This document shows positions 1 to 13,022 of a stretch of 64,000 bases of DNA, in pieces; within the stretch, counting starts at the first letter, position 1, and each line of letters starts with the position of its first letter. The translations under genes and the position numbers were made by a program. Source of the stretch: Chamaea fasciata (lineage: Eukaryota; Chordata; Aves; Passeriformes; Sylviidae); assembly GCA_029207755.1 (NCBI GenBank), contig JARCOQ010000009.1, forward strand, positions 34,308,914-34,372,913, written 5' to 3'. Below the pieces are notes generated by a model that saw only the letters and a program-made list of their open reading frames with translations, had not been told where the DNA came from and did no database searches.

Positions 1-2007
1 GTGAGGATTGAAGCTGCCCTGTGCAGTGATAAAGCCTGGTTTGGGCTGGGTGCAAAAGAGATAGGCACTCAGGAATGTTTTAACATTATTATTTGTACTT
101 TCTATAGCAAACAGGTACCATTTCTATCATGCTTATAATAAGTCTCCACTTCTAAAATTAGAATCCAAATTAGGATTACACAATACCTGGCAGACTAATG
201 TAAGAGATGTGCTGCATAGTGATATGAATAGAAAATACCCAACTCCTCTTACACAAGGTTTGTAAATCACTTGAAATAGCTTTTCCAGGAACATCCAGAA
301 ATCTGCCGTTAACACTTCTCTCACCAAAGGAATAATGGCCTTAAGATAATTCATTAAAGTCTATAAAAGAGAAATAGGGTTTGCAACTGCTGTTCCAATT
401 ACCCAGCCTTTAATTGTAGTTATTAAAGCAGCCACAGTCGCTGATGCTTCAAGAAAAGATGTCACTGCTCTTGCCCAAAGCTGCCCAGGTAGGGAGAAAT
501 TCACTGCCCTTGGAACAACCTAGTCTAACAGAAGGCAAAGTGGGTACTTTATGAGTCAACATTCCTACGTGACCAGCAGGTTGGTCACAGGCTAAGCCTC
601 TCTTCTGCAGGTACTCCTTGAGCACATGAGAACAAACTTGGCTAAGGCACTGTTCCATACTACACAATAGGAAGAAATCAGATCCTGCCCTTTGGAAGGG
701 CAGGATCAGGGCTTGGTGGGATGCAAACCAGGAGTGGGCAGTAAACATCTGCTCCACAGGGCTTTGGAGAGATCTGCAAAATCACTGGAGCTGGACTGCA
801 AAGGGCCGTAAGGAAGCCTTCAAAGAAATGGCATGTCTCATTTCTCAATGCTTCAGCACATGCCATTATAGAATAGTATTGATTTCATCCCAATAGCTAG
901 AAAATCAAGAATTTTCCACTTATGATAAATACGTAGGTTGACAAATACAGTCAGATAATCCTACTGAGGAATAACAGCCAACCAGCCATGTACAAAGTTC
1001 CATTTTAAACTCTCTTCTTGAGAGTCTTGTTTGAGCTTGTGAAGGTAGTTTGGGCTTTGACAGCCAAGACCTGGAGAGAAATAGTGCTCAAGTAATTTAT
1101 TCTAGGACACTGTGCCTCATTCTTCTGCCAGCCAGCAAAGACAAAAGGATGGAGGTCATCCATACAGATGGAGGTCATCATACTTTGAAGTGCTTTTTTT
1201 AGTGCTCAGCAGGCAAAAGCCTGATTTCAATTTTTTTTCTATAAATGCAGAGAGAAGAGCCAAAGTATTTTCATGGGCTTTAGACTATTACTTACAAACT
1301 AGTGAATCTGAAATTCTCTGGTGTAGCTCTATCAAAATGCCAGCTCTGCAAGACCTGGCACATTCACATTTTTGTGGTTCTTGAAATTTCTGACCTTGTA
1401 CTATCTGCTATTACAATGGTCCGTCTGCCACAGTGAAGGCTCATAACTTTTTGTGGTTTCTCAATGCTGTGCTTTCTACATAACCCTGAGATTATTTGTC
1501 GCTCAGATTATTCAATGATTTTGCAATCCTAGCATCTTAAACTCTGTCTTAAAGTGGAATTTTTTTTGCTTTTTTTTATCAGCTTGAATAATTTTGCTTA
1601 TGCACAAACGGCAGTTCACAAACAGCACACAAGCAGCGAGACTCCATGGTAATAACTGCATCTCAGCAGAACTCCCCACAGGTTTATAATTATTACCAGA
1701 CACATCAGACTTCATCTTCAGGCTGCAGACTTTGTAGCCTAAACACTTACAGACACTGTCCAAACCACAGCAGTGCGGGATACAGTATCAACAGGCAGTT
1801 CCTGCCAGCACTGTATGGCTCACATCTACTGTTACACAAACTATAAAGAATATCTTAGCTCTCTATTCCAGGGGTAAAGTTACATCAGACATCAGACATC
1901 CCATAAAATGCCTCACCTGCGCCAAAAAGAAGGGCTGACTTCACTACACAGCCTTTCCATATCTTCACCACAGACTCATGCCCATAAGGTATTCTGACAA
2001 TGGTATT
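1..2007. other. Upstream intergenic DNA, nothing recognised
   Basis: Only short open frames (up to about 100 codons) in both strands, with no family match, no splice-bounded coding stretch and no CpG-rich promoter. In mammals HERC4 lies on this side of MYPN, but I see no HERC4 coding exon here. Confidence 0.6.
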
Positions 2008-5000
2008 TGTGCTGGTTTTTGCTGGGGGAGAGTTAAGGGGTTTTTTCACAGTAGCCCTGCTTTGGGTTTGTGCTGGAAGCAGGGCTGGTTACACAGGGCT
2101 CTTTTGGTCAGTGCTGAGCAGAGCTTGCACAGAGCCAAGGCCTCCCCTGGCCCTCACCCGACCCCACCAGCGAGGGCTGGGAGGGGACAAGCCAGGACAG
2201 CTGACCCCAGGTGACCCAGGGGACATCCCAGACCATGTGGGGCCACGCTCAGCACACAGATCTGGGGGCAGGAGGAGTAGGAAGGAGGACATTCAGGGTG
2301 ATGGAGTTTTGTCTTCCCATGTCACCATTACATGGGATGGGCCCCTGCTCTCCTGGAGATGGATGAACCCCTGCCCAACCATGGGAAGTGGGGAATGAAA
2401 TAGGAATAGGCAGATCTGTCAGGCCAATGCATGGCTCCGAGGTTGGTCTCAGTGGAAAAATTTGGGTGTTGTTGACCATGGGAAGATCTACTCAACAGCT
2501 GGTCTACTCTGACACCTGACTGGGTGCACCAGTCTCAGAGTGGAAAAGGAGCTCTAGCACAGGAGCTAGCGGGCTCACTGAGAGAGCTTTGAATCACCTT
2601 GGAAGAGGGAAAGGGACATAACCAGGCTCGCCAGTGCCACGGGACTGGGATGCTGTGCCAAAACTTACACTTACAGATCCCTCAATCTGCTCAATCCCAA
2701 CAAGGTGTTGGCTACAAAGTACCACACCTGAAATGTTTCCACATTAATGCACACAGTACCGGGAACAAACAAGAGCAGCTCCAGGCTTTGGCCCAGTCCC
2801 AGAGTTTGACAGCATTGTATGAGTGAAACCTGGTGTGATGAGTCTTGTGCCTGGAATTCCCTGTTGGACGGTTATAGGCCTTTCAGGTGGGAGAGGCAGG
2901 GCAGGAGAGGCAGAGGGGTGGCACTGTATGGAATAGAAGGGTTAGAAGGTATGGAGCTCACAACTGGCAAGGGCACAGTTGAGAGCCTCGGGATAAAATC
3001 GAGGGGCAAACAAGTAACATGGATGTCACCATGGGAGTCTACTACAGACCTCCTATGCAGGACAATGACACCGACAAATTTTTCTTTGAGCATGGAAAGG
3101 ATGCTTCCAAGTCAAATGCCTGTGTCCTTATGGGGGACTTCTACTTACCAGAAATTAACTGGTACAACCCGGGCCATAAAATTCCTCAAACTCCTGGATG
3201 GCAACTTTACGGAACAGGTCCTAAGGAAGCCGACTCGGAAAGATGCCCTCATTGACCTGCTGCTTGTTAACAGAGAGGATCTTGTGAGCAAAGTGGGGAC
3301 CGGGGCTGTCTTGGCCACAGTGACCATGAAGTGATTGAGTTTAAAATCTCTATTGACAGCAGGAAAAGTACCAGCAGAACTTCAACCCTAGGCATGAGGA
3401 GGGCAAACTTCAGGCTGTGCAGGGAATTAGTAAGCAAGGTATCCTGGGAATATATTTTTCCATGTGCCGGGGTCCATCAGTGCTGGTCACTTTTTACACA
3501 TCACCTCCCAAGTGCACATGAGCAGCAACTCCCAAATGCTGGAAGTCAGGTGGGTGAGGCAGAAGGGCAGCTTGGCTGAACAGGAATCATGTCTTGGAAA
3601 TAAGGCAAAAAAGGCAGGCGTATGCCTAGTGGAAGCAAGGCCAGGAGACATGGGAAGAATACAGATATGTTGCTTGCCACTGCAGGCAACTTCATGAGGC
3701 CAAAGCTCAACTAGAGTTGAAGCTGACAGAAGCGTAGGGGACAATAAAAAGGAGTTTTTTCAAATATAACAATGGCAAGAGGCAGTGTAGAAATAACACC
3801 ACCCTGTGCCAGGATGAGGATGGTCACCTCACAAACAGGGACAAGGACAAGGCAGAGCTGTTTCATGCGTTCCTTGCCTCTGTCTTCAACACGGATGACT
3901 GACCAAGGGGGTCTCAGTGTCTTGAGCTGGAGGACCATGACTGAGAGAATGATCAATTCCCAGCTGACCCTGAAACTGCGCAGGATCTGCTGCTCCAGTT
4001 GGATCCCTACAAACCCATGGGGCCTGATGGGATTCATCCAAGAATCCACAAAGAACTGATGATGTATTCACAACGCCTCTTTCTATGATTTCTGAGCTGC
4101 GTTGGGGATCCCAGCTAACTGGAAGCAGGCAAATGTTATCCCAGTTTTCAAGAAGGGCAAGAAAAAGGACCCTGGAAACTAAACCTGTCAGCGTCACTTC
4201 AGTGCCTGGCAGTGTTATGGAGAAGATAATTCTGGGAGGCATTGAAAAACACCTGAAAGAATGCAGTCATTGGTCACAGCCAGCACAGTTTCATGAGAGA
4301 GAAGTCCTGCTTATCAAACCTGATTTCCTTTCATGACAAGATGAAAGGAAATAGCCCACCAAGTTGATCAAGGGAAGCGCGATGATGTAATCTTTCTGGA
4401 TTTCAGTAAATCTGAATCTGAAATTTTGATACTGTCTCTCCCAGGATCCTTCTGGACAAAATGTCCATCCCACAGCCACATTCTGGGATGGGTGAACAGC
4501 CAGCTCACCGGTCAGCTGCAAAGGGTGACAGTGAATGGGGAGACATCAGACCGGTGACCTAGTCACTAGTGGGGTTCCAGAGGGTTCCATCCTCGGCCCT
4601 GTGTTCTTCAACATCTTCAAAAATGACTTGGACACGGCACTGGAAGGGACACTGAGCAAGTTTACAGATGATACAAAGCTGGGAGGAGCTGCTGACTCCA
4701 CGGAAAGCAGGGAGGCCTTGCAGAGGGACCTTGACAGAGTAGAGGACTGGGCAATCGTCAACCATATGAAGTTCAACAGGGGAAAGTGCTGGATTCTGAA
4801 CCTGGGACAGGGCAACCATCTTTCCTCTTGGTGACCAGTGACGGGGTCCAGGCGAATGGCCTGAAGCTGTGCCAGGCTGGATTTGAGAAAAAGGGTCTTG
4901 ACCCAGAGGTTGGCTAGGCACTGGAACAGGATCCCCAGGGAAGTGGTGAGAGCGCCAAGCCTGACAGACCTCAAGAAGTGTTTGGATAATGCTCTCAGGC

Positions 5001-5264
5001 ACATGACTCCTGGGGATGGTCCTGTGCAGGACCAGGAGTTGGACTTGATGATCTTTATGGGTCCCTTCCAACTCAGCTTACTCTGTGATTCTATGTGAAA
5101 TCCTTGCTTTTATTTGCTTGTGTGCACAACTTTGTCTTTCATTTATTAAACTGCCTTTATCTGAGTCCATAAGTTTCCTCACTTTCACTCTCCCCCATCC
5201 CACCAGGGGCTGGGAGTGAGCAGCTGTGTGGGGCTTTGTTATCAGCTGCGCTTAAACCACAACA
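2008..5264 (+). mobile_element. Solo-LTR-like element, split by a CR1 insertion
   Basis: The left part is 2008-2401 and the right part is 5102-5264; joined they would be about 560 bp, a normal solo-LTR size. The left part begins TGTGCTGGTTTT and the right part ends CCACAACA, giving TG...CA termini. The right part carries ATTAAA at 5145-5150 in the place expected for the LTR polyadenylation signal. I recognise the sequence as resembling a common passerine endogenous-retrovirus LTR, from memory. I could not find flanking target duplications, and no retroviral genes are present. It is broken by the CR1 element at 2402-5095. Confidence 0.7.
2402..5095 (+). mobile_element. CR1 LINE, truncated and decayed
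   Basis: Translated fragments in several frames match the CR1 ORF2 polyprotein. The endonuclease part lies at about 2820-3330 (SETWCDESCAWNSLLDGY, VYYRPPMQDNDTD, CVLMGDFYLPEINW). Reverse transcriptase parts lie at about 3870-4850 ([34 protein letters not shown]). The C-terminal part lies at about 4880-5000 (HWNRIPREVV, LKKCLDNALRHM). The 3' end has the CR1 hallmark GGGTCCCTTCCAACTCA followed by GATTCTATG. A jump near 4810-4880 shows an internal deletion of much of the post-RT region. Frameshifts and stops make it non-functional. The element is 2.7 kb against about 4.5 kb for full-length CR1. Confidence 0.92.
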
Positions 5265-7081
5265 CAAAAAGAAAGGGAAATAATAGAAAAGTATCTGCAA
5301 TGCATCAGGACATTTTACATGAAAGAATTGCCATTTCCTCTGCCTTTTCATACTGTTATGACTCATAAAACAACTTTCTGAACAACTACATTCCACAGAT
5401 GAACTCCTTTTCTAGCACATGTGCTCACTTGATAATGTTTTAAGAGATCTGGGAGAAGGTCAAGAAGCCAGCTCTTACTCATCAGCTATTAAAAGGCTTA
5501 TATATCAATTCCCCATCATAAATGCGTAATATTTTAGTAATCTTTTAAAATCAGAATTGTGACAAGCATTTTTAATAAAATATCAACAATTGAGCAGCAT
5601 GATGAACTGGTTAAAATTACAGACCACTCTTCTTGTAGGAAGAGTAGAAATGAAAATCTTGTCTCTGTGTTTACCAAGTGATGTGGTAGGTTTTAGCCAG
5701 TCAAGGTTTTAAGCAATGAAATTCTATACAGTAACAGGGTTCCTCCGTGGACTGGTTCGAGTGTGTTGAAGTTATTCCACCTATGTTTCTTTCTTAGTTT
5801 TATTTACAGCTTAGCTTTGATTGCCTCTTTTAATTGCTTTTCCTCCAACACTTCATTTCTGTGCGTTCAATACCAAATGAAGAATTTCTAGCTTTTTTGA
5901 GCATCTGTGGTTACAGGTCATCCTGAAGGATTTCTGCACTGTTTCACTGTGTTTATTGAGCTGAACACCCCAAAGAAGTCAGGAATATTTTACGATTTAA
6001 ATCACACATTTTCTGAGTTTGCCTTTGGAGTGGCCAAACTTTTACGTTGTCACCAGCTGACGGGTTTCCCTGTGACGGTAACCTTGGTGTCCTGATCGAA
6101 ACTTAACGAACGAACAGTAACCAGTAATTTGAAAAGGCTGAAGCGTAAACAGCTGCCAGGAGTGATACAATGCCACGACAGAGCCTCTTGGATGAATCAG
6201 CAAAACCCACATATGCATCCATAGGGGCCGTTGCATGGGCGAGGAGAAGGCACTCTGTGCCCATAGGTGCTGTGGGAGCAGTGGATTCCCCGTCCAATGA
6301 GGTGGAATGCTCCGCGGGCACATGGTTTACGCTGCTCAAAATAACTTGGGACCTGCAAGCTGACAAATGCTATTGCTCCGGTGGTGACAGGTTGTCCAGC
6401 TCCTTACAGCCATCCTCACAATAACAAAGGTTAGCTTCCTTCACTCGATGGACTCCTAGCTGTTTCTGCTCCTGAGGACTCGAAGAATCCCCTCGCTTCC
6501 TTAACTTTAATCTCACACTTCTGGATAACTGTCAGCGCTACTCACTGCCAGGGTTGGGCAGCAACATCTGGAGGAATTAAAAAAGGTAATCCCTCAATTT
6601 CAGATTGGTCTACATTTTGATTTTGCAGAGTGTAGCAGAGGGGTCTGATAAGCATGTATAGTTGAATGCTAATTTTAGCTGGTAAGGCATATACAGGGAA
6701 CAAATACTTCTTAAAGCAACTTAGATTATGCTGAGGTATATGCATTGCGGTGAAAGAGAAACAGTGCTCTGCGGCATTATAAAGGACCTGAATAGCACTG
6801 GTGGGGTTCTCAAAATCCCTCGGAGCCAGTCTGACTCCTCTAAAGATTCTAATGACCTGAAAAGTTCCTTGCTGGGACTCTTTCCTCTTCCTGCTCATCG
6901 TCCCTTCATGAAATAATAGAGGAGTGAAATGTTTACATTCTTGTATTCAGGCTTAAACCAATATGCCATAATTTGGAATTCCTTCTTAAGCAAAATCAAA
7001 CCTAATTTAATGTGACCCCCATAGTTAAATGCTTTCTATTTATTTAATTATTTGTTCTGTCATGTAAAATGACCCCCATGG

Positions 7082-7133
7082 CTATATTTAGTGCAGGGAG
7101 ATCTGCTCTCTGGATTAATGTACACAACAGCTG
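7082..7133 (+). promoter_or_regulatory. Candidate muscle control element: MEF2-like site plus E-box
   Basis: CTATATTTAG at 7082-7091 fits the MEF2 consensus YTA(A/T)4TAR. CAGCTG, an E-box of the type bound by MyoD-family factors, lies 36 bases on at 7128-7133. The pairing is typical of muscle promoters and enhancers and lies 7.6 kb upstream of the MYPN start codon. Short motifs like these also occur by chance, so this is only a candidate. Confidence 0.3.
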
Positions 7134-10100
7134 CAGAAACAGTCCTGCTAGAAGGGCATAGCTCTCACCCTTGAGCTCTCACTATCTCCTTTGCTCTCTT
7201 TCTCTCTCTCAGAAAAGTATTTGACTGTCAGTAGCAAATGTTTGGCCCAATATATTGCAACATTAAGCAGTAATCAGAAGCCCATGTTAAGTTTTACCAA
7301 ATAATACATCAACAATTGACAAGAGAACAGAGTAGCTCCTGAGCAAATGTTAACAGAACATTATACAAATCGTGCGAACGACACTGATTCCTTTATCAGC
7401 ACTTTTGTGTCGGTCATGAGGTTTACATTTGTGAAGATGCTCTAGAGTTTAAGGGTGAAAACAAAATCAGCAAGTGTTAATGGAACAATTTCATAAACTT
7501 CAACTCTGCTCTTCTCCCTCTCCTACACCTCTTGAAGGTTCCTAAGGTCAGGATATTTCTTTGTTTCTGTCTGTCTTTAATTTTTTATTTTTTTTACTTT
7601 CAGAAACAGCAAACAAAAATTAAATAATAATAGCAAGTGCGATAGTTCCTGTAGCTGAGCAGAATAATATTTACATATCAAAAAACATTTATCGTCAGTT
7701 CAGGAGTTAGGTCTTGTACATGGCAGAGTACCAAGCACAAAGGGGAACTGTGTGCTCTGTGCAGGTTATTATTCCTGTGCCCCCTTTAGAGATTTACAGC
7801 AGGTCTTGCTGTGCTACTGAAGGAATCTTTTTTTTATCAACAGCTGATAACAATTAGTTGTCTGGGCATATTTGCACATAAATACAACATTAAGATAATT
7901 TGTTAAAAATGTACACAATACCATAAAGGCAACTGGGCAATGCAACCTCAATTGTAATCTAAACCATGGGGTGGGGATGGAAAGAAAGAAAAATCAGTTT
8001 ACTTTTCTGTTTAAAACTTCACTGGGTTAGTGCTTGTTTTCATAAACAGGAATATTGTACCAGAATGGGCAAGTTATTCCTGTAGAATATAAATCTCATT
8101 TAAACATTGCAGTTTGAAAATGATTAAAATACGAAGGCTTTTATGTTACAATGTTCTTAGGGAAGACTGTTGAAAAAAAAACATAAAAAAGAACAGTGAA
8201 CAAAAAGAAATATAGTGAGACCACGAAAAAACAAAGGCACAACTGAAAAACCTGAGGAGAAAAATGCAATCCAGAGTTCTTTTGTGTCTAATTTAACCCT
8301 TAAGTTCCCTTTTCCATTGGCAACCTGTATTTGTAGGAAAACGGAATCTCATCTTAAAACCAACCAGCCCATGGATTTGAAATTTGCAGACGAAGAGATG
8401 TGCAAATGCCACGTGGTTTGCACGGCCCTGCTTTTCAGGGCTGTCCTTTGGGCAGGCTGCACTTGTTCAGTCTGGCTGTGGTGCAGCCATCAATACTCAT
8501 TTGTGAGTCCCTCGCACTGGTGCCACTTACACACACACAGGGGTAGGACAGAGATTTTTGCTCAGCACTTTAAGTTGTGCAAATTCTCATTACAGTTCCA
8601 ATGCGGTGCTGTAATTTGTCAGTCTAGACTGAGCCCGTGCCATACCTTTGAACACTGAGAGCTAAGCTGTCGTTTCAGTCCCAAGCTGAAACATTACAGT
8701 GGTCCTCAACCACATGATGTGTGGATTTCTGCACTGCTCCCACATACTGCCAGCAGGACTCACAGAAATGACTGAGTTTAAATCATTTGGCTTACAATCC
8801 ATGAAAATGGATTTGCAGTTTGAGCCATGACAAAAGGTGTGCAGAGTGGTGTGTCTGTGCTTGAACCAGGATAAATGAATACTGTTGCCTGTTAGTTATA
8901 TTTTCATCGAGGACTTCCATATGTACATCCAGCACCAATTTGTGGATCTCTGCTGCAACTGTTTTTGCCTTTCATATAAACTTTTTCTCATGTGGGCAAT
9001 CCTTGAAGGAAAGAGGACTATAGACATCACTTGAATCAATAAAAACTTGTCCTTCATTGCGAGCACTTGACGTACACTCAGAACTTGTCATGATATCTGA
9101 GGCCTGGCTGCACAGGTCATTGGGAGAGGAGGATGGAGAAGCATCCCAGGCAGGCCTCAAAGACAGCTATCACCTGTCTTCCTTTCTGAACTTCTAATTT
9201 TAAAAAGCAGCTGAACATGTATTGGTTTCAATTTGATGTTGTTTCTTCAAGATATTGTTTGCCTGGCAGTTCAAGGAGATTCACTGAGGAGGAAAAGGGA
9301 ACTTGAGACATAGGATAAAGGGTCTCAGTTCTCATCTTGAGAACTACCAAGGGACAATAGTAATTACGAAATAAGGAAGACCTCTTGTGATCAGAGTGAA
9401 AAATAAAAGGTCATTGCATTATATGAGAGTATAAGGAAAATGTTGAAAAAGTTAGAGAGGTCTTATTGTGCTTTTCCCTTGAAGGAGAGTTGAGCATTTC
9501 CTCCTGCTTAGGGTGTCTAATACTGTAACAGTGAGGTCATGGGCGAGGGCACGACTCCAAGTGCACACAGGGCTCTTGCAGTGTCTGCTGCAGAATAACT
9601 TGGAGAGAGGATTTATCCCATCCCATTTCTGAGGGATTTTGTTTCCATAAGAAGCTGCTACACTCCTGAGCCTGGAGATTCTCCATTTTCCATATTTAAT
9701 TACATTACTTGGAACCGGGAGTTTAGTTATCTGACTCATTACAGAGAATGGAAATCAAAGCCACTAAAGTGTCTAGAAGAGAAAAGTAAACCACCCTCTT
9801 GTACACAGTTTTCTAAACACTGTTTTAAAAACATCTCATACGCCCGCCCCCAAACCCACAGAACTGCTAACCTCAGTCCTCCACTCCAGCCTAACCTTTC
9901 CTGTGTCTGGAGTCTCAAGGCCTGTCTTGCAGCAGCCACAGCTTGTCAACAGGCAGCACCAGAAACGGTGACAATGGCAACTGCTAAGTGAGAATTCCTG
10001 CAGGCACACGAGAATGGGACTGTGATCATCCAAGGTCTGCATACAGGCCTCTTGTGTCAACTCTTACCTTGTTTCTCATAGCTGCAATCATACAGTTGGA

Positions 10101-12990
10101 ACACCCCCATAAATGTTAAGCACTCTATGGGTAAACGCGATTTACGTGCAATTGAATTAATCATGAAGTAGGTACAGCCTCTAATATTTGCTAACTTTTC
10201 CAGTTTCCACACTGAGGTGCAGAGTGTTGCTGTGTAAAGGCCACAAAGGCGCCCCTCTGCGGAGCAGAAGCAGCAGTTTGCTTGCTGCTCTGATGCTGAG
10301 GTTTCACACAAAAGCACTCCCGACAGAAGTAATGGGAGCTTGAAAAGCTAAGGCAGGATCCACATGTACCGACTGAAATTTCTCCTTTTAACTTTTGAAA
10401 GCCAGACAAGTTGTTCCAATGCTTTTTGTATTAAATCTGCTAGTTGAATTTAACCTGTTTATTCTGACACAGAAAAGGAGAGCTTGAAAAATTATCTTTA
10501 GGGCATCAAGCATTAGAAGGTGTTCTCACCAAATAAAAGGGAGATGTATCAGATACAGCTGGGACTCCCTTAAGCTTGCTGAGGCTTCACTAATGCTGTT
10601 TCTGTAGGAAAAGCTCAGATTCTCCCAGTGGCGACTAAGGAATGAGTGTAAGAAAACTCAAAAAAGAAGAAATGAAAGTGTTTGGTGTCACACTATGCAA
10701 GACACCCGTGGTACATAATTCCTCCCTTCCATGTAAGGATTTTCAGGTCAAGCCACTGCCAAAACAAACTGTGGAAACTAATTCTACCTTTGTGAATATT
10801 TAATCCTAAAGATCACTTGGCTAATAAGAGAACGTTGCCATCCATAACCATAGGCTCTTGGAAACTCAAACCTTGTTCAATTACTTGCCTAATGGAAACT
10901 GAATTAGCACAATGAAGAAATTCATGGAGTCAGTTTTGTTTGTGGCATCCTCTGGTGCCCAAGGTCACTGCTGTCGGTGTCCCAGGAAAGCCAAAGATGT
11001 TGCCCTTGGGCTGTGGTTTGGTGCTGTAGGTAAGGAGCCTGTCAAGAGTAGAGAACCTTAGGCTGCTGATGGCAGTAACCCCATTTCCCCCCTAAACAAC
11101 ACCAGTTTGGAGACATTGCTTGTAACCAGCAATGCAATCCCTGCCCTTGATACAAGTTCCTTACAACACTTTTCCAGTCAGCAAAATTATCAGTGCTTTC
11201 ATTGCCACCAGAGATTGCTGCCTACTGTGTTTTTACTAGTTTGTTCTTCTTACTGCCTGCTCAACAGGGTTGCCTGCACTTATCTGCTCAGAAGAGACAT
11301 CTGCAATTACAATACAATTAGCACAGCTCTTTGAAAAAAACCCACAACAAACGGGACATGCCTCAAGGCATAAGCAAGGCAGAATTAATAACTGCAATGG
11401 GATTGCCTGGTAGCCTCACAGCAACACTCGCTGAGACCTAACATTTTCCATTAAATTAAAAATATCAAGTATTTCAAAGTATTTTAAGACTTCAGTAGAC
11501 AAGCACTGCCTCAAAGTGCTACATTTGACTAGAACCCAACTACTTCATTACTAAAAATAGAATAAAAAGTCATCTTCTACACAAGCTGAAAATAGAGAAG
11601 AGTTAGATATAAAATTCTGACCCTGGGTAAGCTCTAAAGAAAAGTGATGGCCCTCTTGGTATTAAGGATTAGGCATCAGATTCGTTCTCATTAATATCTT
11701 GCTTCCCAACTCTAGAAGGAGAATTCTGCTCCCTTCTACCTCTTCTGCTCCAATGGACAGAAGGAAGGAGGTTGTTCCAGATCCTTTGCTGGGGAACTGT
11801 TTGTTTTCCTCCCTTTGCTGTCAGACAGTGGCTTCCTCACTAGGGTTTTTCAAGCTAGAATTATAAAACTATTTTGCCTAAACACATCTTTGAGAGTAGC
11901 TCCTTATGTTGCAGTAATACTCCTTAAGCAAATTAGGAGAAATTATTTCTTTCATGTTTCAATGCTTTCAATCCATCAAAAGATGAATAGGAGACAAGCA
12001 AGAACAAAGTCTCAAATATACCCAGAGGAAAGTCTCAAAAATCATACTGAACACACAGTTGCTTTACTATGGTTTCCTGCAGAAAAGCTACACTGTGATT
12101 AACAACCTCTGCTGAAACAGACGTAGAACTTATGTCTGTGCAACAAAGGATAATGAAACCCTGAATAGTCTCAGTCAAATAATTTTCATATAATCTTTAG
12201 ACAAAACCATTATAAGAGTTCTTCAAGTTCATTTGACTTCAGGGTTTGGTCACACAACATCCCTTCCCTGCTTAGAGCATCCAGTGTTCTCCAAAGATCT
12301 GCATCATCACTTTTCAGTTCTGATGACCTTTACAGACACTGAGATGAAGATGTGCCTTTCTGAAATGCAGCAGAAAGAGTGGCCAAGAAATGCAGCAAAC
12401 TAAATTTTGCCACCTTGTAAAATACAGACTTCTCCAGCCAGGTTAATACAGCCTTCCACTGTGTCCTGCAAAGCTACAAAAGAGCTGGATGTTCTAATTC
12501 AGCCAGAGCCACATGCGGAGAAGTTCTAGATTCTAGGGCTGCAATTCATTCACGGGACAGGTCTTTCCTCCAGGCTGTAAACTCCTTATGTTAGAATGTA
12601 TTTAAACTCTTGGGAGCTGAAACTGTAGCTTGAGCTGTGACCTTTACAGCACATAGTCTGCCATCAGCACATAAACAAGCTAAGAGAGCTCCTGAAACAG
12701 GTTCAGCTTCCCTAAGGTGGCACAGCTGCCCCAGGAGCTAAAGCTGAGCAAGCAAAAGCAGTTTCCACTGGGCAGGAACTTTAAGCCTCATGGAGACCTC
12801 TTTGTACTCTTAAGAGGTTAAATTATAAACTCCGTGCAGTCATGAAACAGCTCACGATATTATCTCATGTGGGTTTCCCAAATCAATGTTCTCTATGTGC
12901 CACAGCTTCACTTAAACACTGCACCAGATAATTGAATGCCAAGCGTTCAATTAGTGTCACAAAGCCTGGCTCAGCTGCAGGGACTGGCTG

Positions 12991-13022
12991 ATTTATATGG
13001 CATTTTATTTATATGGCATTTT
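12991..13022 (+). repeat. 16-bp tandem duplication
   Basis: ATTTATATGGCATTTT occurs twice, head to tail, at 12991-13006 and 13007-13022, with no mismatches. A simple local duplication in non-coding DNA. Confidence 0.9.

Noticed and set aside
2819..3334. 171-codon ORF as a host gene
   Set aside because: It is the endonuclease part of the CR1 LINE, with frame shifts on both sides.
6042..6424. Overlapping ORFs on both strands near 6.1-6.4 kb as a gene or promoter of HERC4
   Set aside because: No HERC4 coding similarity, only modest CpG content, and no splice-bounded coding stretch.
8215..8658. 147-codon plus-strand ORF
   Set aside because: Composition is Cys/His/Ser-rich in a random-looking way, no domain or splice context was seen, and no homologue is recognised.
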